Origin: Pseudorhodoferax sp. Leaf265
GTDB taxonomy: Bacteria; Pseudomonadota; Gammaproteobacteria; Burkholderiales; Burkholderiaceae_C
DNA: 52,144 nt
Reading direction: 5' to 3'
Assembly (NCBI RefSeq): GCF_001422365.1
Contig: NZ_LMMT01000015.1
Location: 2,821-54,964, forward strand
The notes under the pieces are model-generated. The model was not told the origin of the DNA, did no database searches, and worked only from the letters and a program-made list of their open reading frames with translations. The translations under genes and the position numbers were made by a program. Below are positions 15,764 through 25,077 of this stretch, in pieces (the stretch's first letter is position 1; each line of letters begins with the position of its first letter).

Positions 15764-16576
15764 ATGCCCACCCTCGTTCCCGCCGCAGCCCGCACCATGA
15801 CCCTGCTGGAGGTGTTCGCCCGCGAGAAGCGCGAGCTGTCCAATTCGGACCTGGCGCGCCTCATGGACCTGCCCGAGAGCAGCTGCTCCGACCTGCTGCA
15901 CACGCTGCACGACATGGGCTACCTGCTGCGCACGGCGCGCAGCCGGCGCTTCTATCCCACCGCGCGGCTGCTCGCGATCGCCACCGAGATCTCCGCCAGC
16001 GACCCCGTGTACGCCGTGGGCTCCGAGGCCTGCGAGCTGCTGCGCGACAAGACCGGCGAGACCGGGCTGTGCGGCCGCCTGGAGGGCGGGGTGGTCAAGG
16101 TGCTGGCCTTCATGGAAGGCCACCACCCGCTGCGCTACATGCAGCACGTGGGCGACAAGCTGGCGCTGCACGTGTCCGCGCTCGGCAAGGCCATCCTGTC
16201 GCTGGGCACGCCCGAGGAAGCGGCGCGCCAGCTGCGGCAAAAGCCCCTGCGCACGCTGGCCTCCGGCACGGTCACCGACCTGGCTGCCCTCGAAGCCCAG
16301 GTGGCCCAGGCCCGCGCGCAGGGCTGGATCTGGGTCGAGAACGAGGGCAGCGAGGGCCTGACGGCGGTCGCGGTCGCCGGCATGGTGGGCGACGAGCCGC
16401 TCGGCATCTCCATCGCCGGCCCGACCGACCGCATGCGCGCGCAGCGCGAGCGCTGCCTGCAGGCCCTGCTGGAGGTGCAGGCCCTGGTCTTTCGCCAACG
16501 CAACCCATCCGATGCCCCCGTGCCCGCCCGCCCCAGTGCGGCGCGGCGCGGCGGCAGGTCATCCGCCCCCACCTGA
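15764..16576 (+). CDS. IclR family transcriptional regulator
   Basis: 270 aa. The winged HTH covers residues ~5-55 (AARTMTLLEVFAREKRELSNSDLARLMDLPESSCSDLLHTL) and the effector-binding domain ~70-245 (SALGKAILSLGTPEEAARQL, IAGPTDRM). The basic C-terminal tail (~248-270) is probably disordered. It opens a plus-strand operon with acyl-CoA dehydrogenase, NDP-forming synthetase, CoA-transferase and a flavoprotein, and faces the Bug-led operon; control of both is likely. Confidence 0.9.
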   Translation: MPTLVPAAARTMTLLEVFAREKRELSNSDLARLMDLPESSCSDLLHTLHDMGYLLRTARSRRFYPTARLLAIATEISASDPVYAVGSEACELLRDKTGETGLCGRLEGGVVKVLAFMEGHHPLRYMQHVGDKLALHVSALGKAILSLGTPEEAARQLRQKPLRTLASGTVTDLAALEAQVAQARAQGWIWVENEGSEGLTAVAVAGMVGDEPLGISIAGPTDRMRAQRERCLQALLEVQALVFRQRNPSDAPVPARPSAARRGGRSSAPT

Positions 16577-16610
16577 GGGGGCTCTTCCTTCCCCAACCAG
16601 GAGACAAGCC

Positions 16611-17756
16611 ATGTTCACCGAAACCGCCGAGCAAGCCCTGCTGCGCGACAGCATCCGCCGCTTCATGAAGAGCGAGGTCGCGCCCATCGTGGCGCGCCAC
16701 GACCAGGAACGCAGCTTTCCGTTCGAGCTGCTCAAGCCGCTGTCGGAGTTCGGTTACCTGGGCGGGCGCCTGCCGGAGGAAGAGGGCGGCATGGGCATGG
16801 ACCAGCTCACCTGGGCCATGCTGATGGAGGAGGCCGGCTACGCCTGGCTGTCGCTGCGCACCATGCTCAACATCACCAACGCCGCCATCCACAAGCTGGC
16901 CGCCGAAGCCACGCCGGAGCAGAAGAAGCGCTTCCTCGCACCGCTGCTGGCCAACGAGCGCAAGTGCTTCAGCGCCATCAGCGAACCGGGCACGGGCTCC
17001 AACATCGCCCAGGTGCAGACGCGCGCCGACCTGCAGGGCGACCACTACGTGCTGAACGGCCGCAAGCTGTGGATCACCAACGGTGCCTTCGGCGACTTCG
17101 GCATCGTCGTGGCGCGCACCTTCAGCCCCAACTGCCAGGGCCAGCTCTCCACCTTCCTGGTCGAGCGCGACGTGTCGCCCTTCGAGGTGCGGCGCGTGGA
17201 CACCATGGTCCTGCGCAGCACGGGCACGGCCGAGCTCGGCTTCGACAACGTCAAGGTGCCGCGCGAGAACCTGCTGGGCGAGGAGGGCGCCGCGCTCAAG
17301 AAGATGCTGATCGGCCTGGACGGCGCGCGCGTCAACATCGCAATGGGCGCCGTGGGTGCGGCGCAGTCCGCACTGGACCTGTCGATCGACTACGCCCGCA
17401 CGCGCACGCAGTTCGGCAAGCCGATCGGCAGCTTCCAGCTGGTGCAAAAGCTCATCGTCGACATGACGATCCGCGTGGAGGCGGCGCGCGCGCTGGGCCT
17501 GCGCGCCGCGGCCGCGCTGGATTCGGGCAAGGATGCGCGCACCGCCGCGTCCATCGCCAAGCTCTACGCCACCGAGGCCGCGCACGAGGTGGCCAGCATG
17601 GCGCTGCAGGTGCACGGCGGGCTGGGCTACGCGACCGACTACCCGATCGAGCGCATCTTCCGCGACACGCGTGGCGGCACCATCCCCGAGGGCACGACCG
17701 AGGTGCAGACGCTGATCGTCGGCCGCGAGATCCTCGGCATCTCCGCCATCGCCTGA
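16611..17756 (+). CDS. Acyl-CoA dehydrogenase
   Basis: 381 aa from ATG 16611, preceded by AGGAGACAAGCC. Contains the FAD/substrate loop SEPGTGSNIAQVQTRA, KLWITNGAFGDFGIV, the RTQFGKPIGSFQLVQ helix and VHGGLGYATDYPIERIFRDTRG; the catalytic Glu lies in IPEGTTEVQ near the C-terminus. It oxidises an acyl-CoA to the 2,3-enoyl-CoA and passes electrons to ETF. Substrate chain length is not determinable; glutaryl- or branched-chain-like substrates are possible. Pairs functionally with the enoyl-CoA hydratase of the divergent operon. Confidence 0.92.
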   Translation: MFTETAEQALLRDSIRRFMKSEVAPIVARHDQERSFPFELLKPLSEFGYLGGRLPEEEGGMGMDQLTWAMLMEEAGYAWLSLRTMLNITNAAIHKLAAEATPEQKKRFLAPLLANERKCFSAISEPGTGSNIAQVQTRADLQGDHYVLNGRKLWITNGAFGDFGIVVARTFSPNCQGQLSTFLVERDVSPFEVRRVDTMVLRSTGTAELGFDNVKVPRENLLGEEGAALKKMLIGLDGARVNIAMGAVGAAQSALDLSIDYARTRTQFGKPIGSFQLVQKLIVDMTIRVEAARALGLRAAAALDSGKDARTAASIAKLYATEAAHEVASMALQVHGGLGYATDYPIERIFRDTRGGTIPEGTTEVQTLIVGREILGISAIA

Positions 17757-17772
17757 GCCGGAGGCCGCACGC

Positions 17773-19908
17773 ATGAGCACGCACTCCTCCCCGCAGGCCG
17801 ACCTTTCGCGCCTCATCAACCCCCGCTCCATCGCCCTGGTGGGCGCATCGGACCGGCCCCAGAGCATCGGCGGCCGCACGCTGTCCAACCTGCTCGACCA
17901 CTCGAGCGTCAACGGCGAGCTGTACCTCGTCAACCCGACCAAGACCGAACTGCGCGGCCGGCGCTGCTGGCCCAGCGTGGCCGCGCTGCCCGAGACGCCG
18001 GACGTGGCCGTCATCGCCGTACCCGCCAGCGGCGTGCTGGAGGTGATGGAGGAATGCGCCGCGCGCCGCGTGCCCTTCGCCATCATCCTGACCTCGGGCT
18101 TCGGCGAGGCCGGCCCCGAGGGCGAGCGCGCCCAGGCCCGGCTCAAGGAGATCGCCGACGGCGCGGGCATGCGCATCTACGGCCCCAACTGCCCGGGGCT
18201 GACCAACGTGAACCAGCGGCTGGGCATGACCTTCTCGCCCTCGTACCCGCACGACCTCGTGAAGGGCCCGATCGGCCTGGCCACGCAGGGCGGCGGCCTG
18301 GGCCGCAACGTCATGCAGGCGATGGAGCGCGGCATCGGCATCGGGCTGTGGGCCTCCACCGGCAACGAGGTCGACCTGCAGGTGGCGGACTTCATCCAGT
18401 ACATGGCCACCGCGCCGGACATCTTGGTCATCGTCACGCTGCTCGAAGGCATCAAGGACGGCCCGCGCTTCCTGGCCGCGCTGCAGGCCGCGGCACGCAA
18501 CGGCAAGCCGGTGGTGGCGCTCAAGGTCGGCAAGTCCGAGTACGGCCAGCGCGCGGCGCAGTCGCACACCGCCTCGCTGACGGGTTCGGCCGAGGTCAAC
18601 AGCGCGGTGTTCCGCCAGTACGGCGTGATCGAGGTCGACGACATCGACGAGCTGGTCGACACCGCCTGGCTGCTGGCCCGCGGCCTGCCCGGCGAACGCG
18701 ACGCCATCGGCATCTACTGCTCCTCGGGCGGCACGGCCGCGCTGACGGCCGACGCGGTGGGCACGGCCGGCCTGGTGCTGGCGGAGTTCGCGCCCGAGAC
18801 CATCGAGGCGCTGCGCACGCGGCTGCCGGACTACGCCGCCATCGGCAACCCGGTGGATACCACGGCCGCCATCCTCAGCGACGCCAGCATGATCGAGCAG
18901 ACGCTGGGCGCCGTGGCCGCCGACCCGCACCTGGGCTGCGTGATCGCGCCGATCGCGCTGGACTACGGCGAGACCACGATCCGCATGGCCGAGACCCTGA
19001 TCGCCGCGCAGAAGCAGAGCCCCAGCCTGATCGTGCCGATCTGGATGAGCGACCGGCTCGGCGAGGGCTACCGCATGCTGGTGGCCGGCGGCTTCGCACC
19101 GCCGCGCTCGGTCGGCAAGGGCATCGCCGCCGTGCGCCGCTGGGCCGCGTGGGGCCGCTGGCGCCGCAGCGCCGCAGCCGCCGCCGCGCTGGAGCGCCCG
19201 CTGCCGCCACCCGTGCCGGCCGAGGCGCCGGCCGCGCTGCGCAGCGTGTCCGAACGCGATGCCAAGGCCCGGCTGGGCCGCGCCGGCATCGCGCTGCTGC
19301 CCGCGGCCGTGGCTCGCACGCGAGCCGAGGCGCGGCAGCTGGCCGATGGCATGGGCTACCCGGTGGTGGCCAAGATTGCCAGCCCCGACATCCTGCACAA
19401 GTCGGACATCGGCGGCGTGCAGGTGGGCCTGGCCGACGGCCCGCGCGTGGAGGCCGCCTGGGACGACATCATGGCCTCGGCCACCTGGCACCAACCCGAT
19501 GCGCGCATCGAGGGCCTGCTGGTGGAGAAGATGGCGCCGCGCGGCGGCACCGAGCTGATGGTCGGCGTGACCCGCGACCCAGTGTTCGGCCATGTGATGA
19601 CCTTCGGCCTGGGCGGCATCTACGTGGAAATCCTGCGCGACGTGACGCGCCGCCTGCTGCCCATCGGTCCCGCCGACGCGGCGGCCATGGTCCGCGAGAT
19701 GCGCTGCTTTCCGCTGCTGGCCGGCGCGCGCGGGCGGCCGGCGGCCGACGTGGCGGCGCTGGAGCGGCTGCTCGTGGCCGTCTCCGACTTCGTCACCACG
19801 AACGCCTCGACCATCGAGGAGATGGACCTGAACCCGGTCTGGATCGGTGCCGAAGGCGAGGGCGTGCTGCCGCTGGACGCAGTGATCGTGGAACGGAGCG
19901 CGGCATGA
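17773..19908 (+). CDS. Acyl-CoA synthetase, NDP-forming (acetate-CoA ligase family)
   Basis: 711 aa fused alpha-beta form. A CoA-binding Rossmann domain (LINPRSIALVGASDRPQSIG, ~14-33) is followed by a succinyl-CoA-ligase-like flavodoxin domain with the phosphohistidine H265 in SHTASLTG, and a C-terminal ATP-grasp domain (~490-711) with GYPVVAKIASPDILHKSDIGG. The reaction is carboxylate + CoA + ATP giving acyl-CoA + ADP + Pi, via a His-phosphate. Starts 16 bp after the dehydrogenase; its TGA overlaps the ATG of the CoA-transferase. Confidence 0.9.
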   Translation: MSTHSSPQADLSRLINPRSIALVGASDRPQSIGGRTLSNLLDHSSVNGELYLVNPTKTELRGRRCWPSVAALPETPDVAVIAVPASGVLEVMEECAARRVPFAIILTSGFGEAGPEGERAQARLKEIADGAGMRIYGPNCPGLTNVNQRLGMTFSPSYPHDLVKGPIGLATQGGGLGRNVMQAMERGIGIGLWASTGNEVDLQVADFIQYMATAPDILVIVTLLEGIKDGPRFLAALQAAARNGKPVVALKVGKSEYGQRAAQSHTASLTGSAEVNSAVFRQYGVIEVDDIDELVDTAWLLARGLPGERDAIGIYCSSGGTAALTADAVGTAGLVLAEFAPETIEALRTRLPDYAAIGNPVDTTAAILSDASMIEQTLGAVAADPHLGCVIAPIALDYGETTIRMAETLIAAQKQSPSLIVPIWMSDRLGEGYRMLVAGGFAPPRSVGKGIAAVRRWAAWGRWRRSAAAAAALERPLPPPVPAEAPAALRSVSERDAKARLGRAGIALLPAAVARTRAEARQLADGMGYPVVAKIASPDILHKSDIGGVQVGLADGPRVEAAWDDIMASATWHQPDARIEGLLVEKMAPRGGTELMVGVTRDPVFGHVMTFGLGGIYVEILRDVTRRLLPIGPADAAAMVREMRCFPLLAGARGRPAADVAALERLLVAVSDFVTTNASTIEEMDLNPVWIGAEGEGVLPLDAVIVERSAA

Positions 19909-21008
19909 AGGGCGCGGCTCCCCTGTCCGGCGTCACCGTCGTCGACTTCAGCGAACTGCTGCCCGGGCCGTTCTTCACGCAGAGCCTGGCCGAGATGGGT
20001 GCGCGCGTGGTCAAGGTCGAGCGCCCGCCGGGCGGCGACAACGCGCGCCGCATGGGCCCGGGCGCCTTCGAGGCCGTCAACCGCGGCAAGCAGAGCCTGC
20101 TGGCCGACCTCAAGGACGAAGCGCAGCGCGCCGAGATCCGCGCGCTGGTGGCGCAGGCCGACGTGGTGGTGGAGTCCTACCGGCCCGGCGTCATGGCCCG
20201 CCTGGGGCTGGACTACGACAGCCTGCGCGAGAGCTGCCCGCGCCTGGTCTATGTCTCGCTGAGCGGCTACGGGCAGGACGGCCCCTGGGCCAAGCTGCCG
20301 GGCCACGACATCAACTACCTGGCCGCGGCCGGCGCGCTGGCCATCTCGGGCGAGCCCGGCGGGCCGCCCGCGCACAACTTCGCGCTGCCGGTGGCCGACC
20401 TGTGCGGGGCGATGTACGCGCTGTCGGCCACGCTCGCGGCGCTGATGCAGCGCCAGCACACCGGACGTGGCCAGCACCTGGACGTGGCGCTGGCCGACTG
20501 CGTGCTGCACTGGATGAACCCGCGTCTGGGCGCCTATGGCGCGGATGGCACCACGGACCTGCAGGCGCAGCGCGCCGCCACGCTCGCCAAGCCGGCCTAT
20601 GGCAGCTTCACCTGCCGCGACGGCCGCGCGCTGTCGGTGGCCGCGCTGGAAGACCACTTCTGGGCGCGCCTGTGCGAGGCGCTGGACATGGGGCCCTTCG
20701 CCGACCCGGCCTACCGCACGCTGGGCGCGCGCAAGAAGGAGGCGCAGGCGATCAATGCGCGCATCGCCGCGCAGCTGGCGGGCCGCGATGCGGCGCAGGC
20801 GTTCGAGGAACTGGCCCGGCACGACCTGCCGGTGGCGCCGGTGGTGGCGCCGGGCGACCTGGCCGGCCTGGCGCAGTTCGCGCAGCGCGGGCGCCTGGCC
20901 GGCACGGCGCCGCTCTCGCTGGCGCGCTTTCCGGTGCCGCTGGACGGCGTCGACGCCGCGGCGCTCGGCCCCGCCCCCGTGCTCGACGATGCCCGCCGCG
21001 CACGCTGA
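19905..21008 (+). CDS. CaiB/BaiF family (class III) CoA-transferase
   Basis: 367 aa, starting MKGAAPLSGVTVVDFSELLPGPFFTQSLAEMGARVVKVE. The nucleophilic Asp of class III transferases fits D165 in LPVADLCGAMYA. VVVESYRPGVMARLGLDYDSL and the GRGQHLDVALADC segment are typical; alpha-methylacyl-CoA racemase is the main alternative since it shares the fold and start. ATGA overlap with the synthetase gene shows coupling. Two different CoA-activating enzymes in one operon suggest either two acids or CoA recycling between product and substrate. Confidence 0.88.
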   Translation: MKGAAPLSGVTVVDFSELLPGPFFTQSLAEMGARVVKVERPPGGDNARRMGPGAFEAVNRGKQSLLADLKDEAQRAEIRALVAQADVVVESYRPGVMARLGLDYDSLRESCPRLVYVSLSGYGQDGPWAKLPGHDINYLAAAGALAISGEPGGPPAHNFALPVADLCGAMYALSATLAALMQRQHTGRGQHLDVALADCVLHWMNPRLGAYGADGTTDLQAQRAATLAKPAYGSFTCRDGRALSVAALEDHFWARLCEALDMGPFADPAYRTLGARKKEAQAINARIAAQLAGRDAAQAFEELARHDLPVAPVVAPGDLAGLAQFAQRGRLAGTAPLSLARFPVPLDGVDAAALGPAPVLDDARRAR

Positions 21009-21041
21009 CGGCGGCATGTCCATCCCCACTGGAAATCCGAC

Positions 21042-22010
21042 ATGAGCCCTGACCTGTCCTTCCTCGACCGCCTGGCCCTGCCGGTGATCGCCGCGCCCAT
21101 GCTGCGCATCTCGGGCATCGAGCTGGTGTCCGCGGCCTGCGCGGCCGGCGTCATCGGCGCGTTCCCTACCGCCAATTGCGACACGCTGGACGAGTTCGAT
21201 GCCTGGATGGCGCGGCTGGACGCCGAGGCCGCGGCCGCGCCGGACCGCACCGCGCCGTATTGCCCCAACCTCATCATGCGGCGCGACCCGGCCCGGGTGA
21301 TGGCCGAGGTCGAGCTGATCGCCCGCCACCGCGCCCGGCTGGTCATCACCAGCGTGGGCTCGCCGGCGGCGGTGGTGCCGCGGCTGCACGCGGGCGGCTG
21401 CCTGGTGTTCGCCGACGTGGCCTCGCTGCACCACGCGGTGCGCGCTGTCGAATCCGGCGTGGACGGCCTGGTGCTGCTCACGGCCGGCGCCGGCGGGCAC
21501 ACCGGCTGGGCCAATCCCTTCGCCTTCGTGCGGGCCGTGCGCAAGGTGTTCGACGGCCCCATCGTGCTGGCCGGCGGCCTGGCCGATGGCGTGGCGCTGC
21601 GCGCCGCGCAGGCGCTGGGCTGCACGCTGGGCATCATGGGCACGCGTTTCATCGCCACGCGCGAGAGCCTGGCCAGCGACGAGTACCGTCAGATGCTGCT
21701 GGACAGCTCGATCGACGACGTGCTGCTCACGCGCGGCTTCACCGGCCTGCCGGCCAGCTTCTTGGCGCCATCGGCGCGGCGGCTGGGCATCGACCCGGCG
21801 ACGCTGGACGAGGGCATCTCGGTGGAGGAGGCGCGGCGCCGCTACGGCGGCGGCGCCAACGCCGCATCGAACCAGCGCTGGACCGACATCTGGAGCGCGG
21901 GCCATTCGGTCTCGGGCGTGCACGCGGTGCCCACGGTGGCCGCGCTGGTGGACGAACTGCGCCGCGAATACCAGGGCAGCGAGCGCGTGGAAGAAGAAGC
22001 CGTGGCGTAG
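21042..22010 (+). CDS. Nitronate monooxygenase-like FMN TIM-barrel protein
   Basis: 322 aa. FMN-binding 2-nitropropane-dioxygenase family: LPVIAAPMLRISGIELVSAACAAGVIGAFPT at the N-terminus, LTAGAGGHTGW, and IVLAGGLADGVALRAAQALGCTLGIMGTRFIAT for phosphate binding. Members oxidise nitronates, but the family also includes enoyl-ACP reductase FabK-like enzymes. In an acyl-CoA operon without any nitro-compound gene, a redox step on an unsaturated acyl-CoA is an equally fair guess. Ends 13 bp before the convergent TetR remnant. Confidence 0.85.
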   Translation: MSPDLSFLDRLALPVIAAPMLRISGIELVSAACAAGVIGAFPTANCDTLDEFDAWMARLDAEAAAAPDRTAPYCPNLIMRRDPARVMAEVELIARHRARLVITSVGSPAAVVPRLHAGGCLVFADVASLHHAVRAVESGVDGLVLLTAGAGGHTGWANPFAFVRAVRKVFDGPIVLAGGLADGVALRAAQALGCTLGIMGTRFIATRESLASDEYRQMLLDSSIDDVLLTRGFTGLPASFLAPSARRLGIDPATLDEGISVEEARRRYGGGANAASNQRWTDIWSAGHSVSGVHAVPTVAALVDELRREYQGSERVEEEAVA

Positions 22011-22023
22011 CGGGTGGACCAGC

Positions 22024-22410
22024 TCAGGCTGGCGGCGGGCGCAGGATGGACGAGGCGACGATGCGCCGCGTCACGTCCAGCGCACCGGCCACGTCGGCAT
22101 CGGCACGCACGCGCCGCTGCAGCCCGTGCACCAGCATCAGCCCGCGCACGCAGCACAAGATGAAATCCGCCGTGGCCTGCAGGTCGCCGTGCACGAAGCT
22201 GGCGCCGCGCGCCTCTTCGTCGCGCAGGCAGGCGCGGATGAAGTCCAGCGAGTAGGCGTTGATGCGGTCGATCTCCAGCGCAAAGGCGTGGCGTTCGAAC
22301 AGCGCCGAGGCCAGCACCGCCGTGGACAGGTCGACATGGCGCGTCGGCGTGGCGAACTCCTGCGCGAAGGTGCCGAGGAAGGCCAGCAGGGCCTGCAGGC
22401 CGCTGGCTTC
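22024..22410 (-). pseudogene. TetR/AcrR regulator, C-terminal fragment
   Basis: The minus-strand frame ending at 22024 gives ASGLQALLAFLGTFAQEFATPTRHVDLSTAVLASALFERHAF ... CCVRGLMLVHGLQRR, which looks like the ligand-binding half of a TetR/AcrR protein. The N-terminal helix-turn-helix is missing: at about 22410 the frame runs into the opposite-strand ligase remnant. It cannot bind DNA in this form. Most likely a deletion fused two formerly separate genes. Confidence 0.6.
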
Positions 22411-22549
22411 GCATCGTGCGCACGGTCTGCATCGACCGGCCATCGGCGCACGGCGTGTTCCTGGACAACTGGTGCGCCAACAGCCGCCGGCCCTACATCT
22501 CCGTGATGGAAGACCCGCTGGCCGCCGCGCAGATCCAGCCCACGGGCGG

Positions 22550-22978
22550 GACCACCGACGACACGCGCAGCCTGGACCTGCACGGCTGGCGCCACACGGG
22601 CGACGTGGGCGTGAAGAACGAGCGGGGCTTCATCACCATCGTCGACCGCATCAAGGACATCATCGTGACCGGCGGCTTCAACGGCTTCCCGGCACCGATC
22701 GAGAAGGTGATCCTGGAACACGAGGCCGTGCAGGAATGCGCGGTCGTCGACGTGCCGGACGCCAAGTGGGGCGAGGCGGTCAAGGCCTTGGTGGAGCCAA
22801 GCCGGGCCGCCGGCTCGGCGCGGACGAGGTGATCGCGCTGTGCCGGGACAGGCTCGGTGGCGTGCATGCGCCCAAGAGCGTGGAGTTCTGGCCCGAGCTG
22901 CCGCGTGGTGCGGTGGGCAAGACGCTGCGGCGGCAGGTGCGCGAGCGCTTTTTTAAGGACAGCTGGCGCGCGGTGTGA
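22550..22978 (+). pseudogene. AMP-dependent acyl-CoA synthetase, C-terminal remnant with frameshift
   Basis: The frame encodes SLDLHGWRHTGDVGVKNERG, then FITIVDRIKDIIVTGGFNGFP and VQECAVVDVPDAKWGEAVKAL, the hinge and C-terminal domain of ANL-superfamily ligases. It stops in SRAAGSARTR; the family sequence continues in another frame (LGADEVIALCRDRLGG ... VGKTLRRQVRERFFKDSWRAV, to 22978), so there is a frameshift near 22790-22800. The adenylation domain, some 400 residues, is absent. The preceding ~140 bases (22411-22549) are open in the same frame but are not recognised. GGFNGFPAPIEKV differs from the usual GGFNVFPAEIEKV, consistent with decay. Confidence 0.75.
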
Positions 22979-23119
22979 CGCGGACGCCCGGCCGTCCATT
23001 GGCGCACTCCAGCTGGCGACCGTGCCCGGCAGCACGAAGGCGCGGGCCACGCCGATGGCGCCCGTCGTCGTGTGCGTGGCATGGCAGCGATGGGCCAGCG
23101 GGCCGAGCTGTCCCGGGCG

Positions 23120-24022
23120 TCAGCCCGCCGCCCGAGCGTGCAGGTGCGCGAGCAGCAGCGCTGCCGAGGGCGACAGCAGCGCCTCGTCGCGAAAGCAGAT
23201 CGCGAAGTGTCGCGTGGCCCAGGCGTCGGTCAGTTCCACCATGCGCACGCCCCCGTCCAAGGCCGACAGCTGCACCACCTCGCGCGGTACCACCGCGATG
23301 CCCAGGCCGGCGCGCACGCAGCGCAGGCTGGCCTCGAAGGTGGAGACCACGGTGCGGTAGTGCAGCGGCCGCCCCGCGATGGCGGCCGCGCGCGCCAGCA
23401 TGCCGTAGACCGCGGTGGAGGCGGGCAGGCCCACATGCTCGTGCGCCAGGCTGTCGGCGAAGCTGCTGCGCGCCTGCCGCGCCACGGGGTGGTCGGGGTG
23501 GGCCACCAGCACCAGCCGGTCGCTGCGGTAGCGGCGCACCCGCAGGCCTTCCATGTCGGCCGCGTCCCAGCAGATGCCCAGCGGCGCCAGGCCTTCGCGC
23601 ACGGCGCCCACGATCGCGCTGGAGACCTGCTCCTCCAGGTCCACGCGGATTTCGGCATGGGCCGCATCGTTGAGAAAGCTCGCGATGTCGTCGGGCAGCT
23701 GCTCGGCGATGGACGACATCGAGGCCAGCACGCGCACCTGGCCCTTGATGCCGTGCCGGTAGGCCGCCATGTCGCGCGCCACGCGGTCGGCGCTGGCCAG
23801 CATGGCGCGCGCATGCTCCAGCAGGATCTCGCCGGCCGCCGTAGGCACCACGCCGCGGCGGCCGCGTTCGAGCAGTGGCGCGTTGACGGTCTGTTCCAGC
23901 TGCGCCAGCCGCTTGCTGATGGCCGAGGCGCCGATGTGCTGCTGCTCGCCCGCGCGTGCGATGTTGCGCAGCGTGCAGGTGGCGACGAACAGGCGCAGCG
24001 TGGTGAGGTCGAGGTCATGCAT
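23120..24022 (-). CDS. LysR family transcriptional regulator
   Basis: 300 aa from ATG 24022; an alternative ATG lies 7 codons upstream (24043). Residues 1-60 form the LysR winged HTH (LTTLRLFVATCTLRNIARAGEQQHIGASAISKRLAQLE), ~90-295 the periplasmic-binding-like effector domain. It is divergent from the HMG-CoA-lyase-like operon with ~100 bp between starts, the usual arrangement for a LysR activator of that operon. Confidence 0.9.
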   Translation of the reverse strand: MHDLDLTTLRLFVATCTLRNIARAGEQQHIGASAISKRLAQLEQTVNAPLLERGRRGVVPTAAGEILLEHARAMLASADRVARDMAAYRHGIKGQVRVLASMSSIAEQLPDDIASFLNDAAHAEIRVDLEEQVSSAIVGAVREGLAPLGICWDAADMEGLRVRRYRSDRLVLVAHPDHPVARQARSSFADSLAHEHVGLPASTAVYGMLARAAAIAGRPLHYRTVVSTFEASLRCVRAGLGIAVVPREVVQLSALDGGVRMVELTDAWATRHFAICFRDEALLSPSAALLLAHLHARAAG

Positions 24023-24123
24023 GGAGACTTTCCAAAACGGCATGTCAGGCGCGAAAGAATAGCGCTTCTTGAACTTGCTTGGCATGTCTAAAGTGCGGAC
24101 CAACCCCACTCGGAGACAAGCCC

Positions 24124-25059
24124 GTGACCCAACCCCGCCGCGCCGTGGTGCGCGAAGTCGGCCTGCGCGACGGCCTGCAGAGCGTCCAGACCGTGCTGCC
24201 CACGGAACGCAAGAAGGAATGGATCCGCGACGCGCACGCGGCCGGCCAGCGCGAGATCGAGGTCGGCTCCTTCGTGCCGGCGCGGCTGCTGCCGCAGTTG
24301 GCCGACACGGCCGAATTGGTGGCGTATGCGAAGACGCTGCCCGGCCTCGTGGTCTCGGTGCTGGTGCCCAACCTGCGTGGCGCCGAGAGCGCCATCGCGG
24401 CCGGGGCCGACGTGATGCTGGTGCCGCTGTCGGCCAGCCACGCGCACAGCCTGGCCAATCTGCGCAAGACGCCCGACGCCGTGGTGGCGGAGGTGGCGAA
24501 GATGCGCGCCGCGCGCGATGCCGCGGGCTCCAGGACACTGATCGAGGGCGGCATCGGCACGGCCTTCGGCTGCACGCTGCAGGGCCACGTGGCACCGGCC
24601 GAGGTGCTGCGCTGCATGCAGGCGCTGCTGGATGCCGGCGCCGACCGCGTCAGCATCGCCGACACCGTGGGCTACGCCAACCCCGGCGCCGTGGCCACGC
24701 TGTTCGGCCAGGCCCGCGCCATCGCCGGCGAGCGCCTGTGCTGCGGCCACTTCCACGACACGCGCGGCCTGGCGCTGGCCAATGTCTACGCCGCGCTGCA
24801 GACCGGCGTGGACCGCTTCGACGCCACGCTGGCCGGCATTGGCGGCTGTCCGCATGCGCCCGGCGCCAGCGGCAATGCCGCCAGCGAGGACCTGGCCTTC
24901 ATGCTGGAGGACATGGGCATCGCCACCGGCATCGACCTGCACAGGCTGCTCGCGCTGCGCCACCAGGTCGCGGCCTGGCTGGAGGGCGAGGTGCTGCACG
25001 GCACGCTGTGGCGCGCCGGCCTGCCCAAGACCTTCGGCGACACCCGCAGCGCCGCCTGA
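24124..25059 (+). CDS. Hydroxymethylglutaryl-CoA lyase family protein
   Basis: 311 aa from GTG 24124, which follows CGGAGACAAGCCC; an upstream in-frame ATG at 24079 lies in the promoter. TIM-barrel marks are VREVGLRDGLQS, EVGSFVPARLLPQ, GHFHDTRGLALANVYAAL and GIGGCPHAPGASGN, which matches the catalytic loop of HMG-CoA lyases. These enzymes cleave a 3-hydroxy-3-methylglutaryl-CoA-type substrate into acetyl-CoA and a keto product. Followed by a CoA-transferase and a Bug receptor. Confidence 0.88.
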   Translation: MTQPRRAVVREVGLRDGLQSVQTVLPTERKKEWIRDAHAAGQREIEVGSFVPARLLPQLADTAELVAYAKTLPGLVVSVLVPNLRGAESAIAAGADVMLVPLSASHAHSLANLRKTPDAVVAEVAKMRAARDAAGSRTLIEGGIGTAFGCTLQGHVAPAEVLRCMQALLDAGADRVSIADTVGYANPGAVATLFGQARAIAGERLCCGHFHDTRGLALANVYAALQTGVDRFDATLAGIGGCPHAPGASGNAASEDLAFMLEDMGIATGIDLHRLLALRHQVAAWLEGEVLHGTLWRAGLPKTFGDTRSAA

Positions 25060-25077
25060 CACCCACGGAGCCACCAC

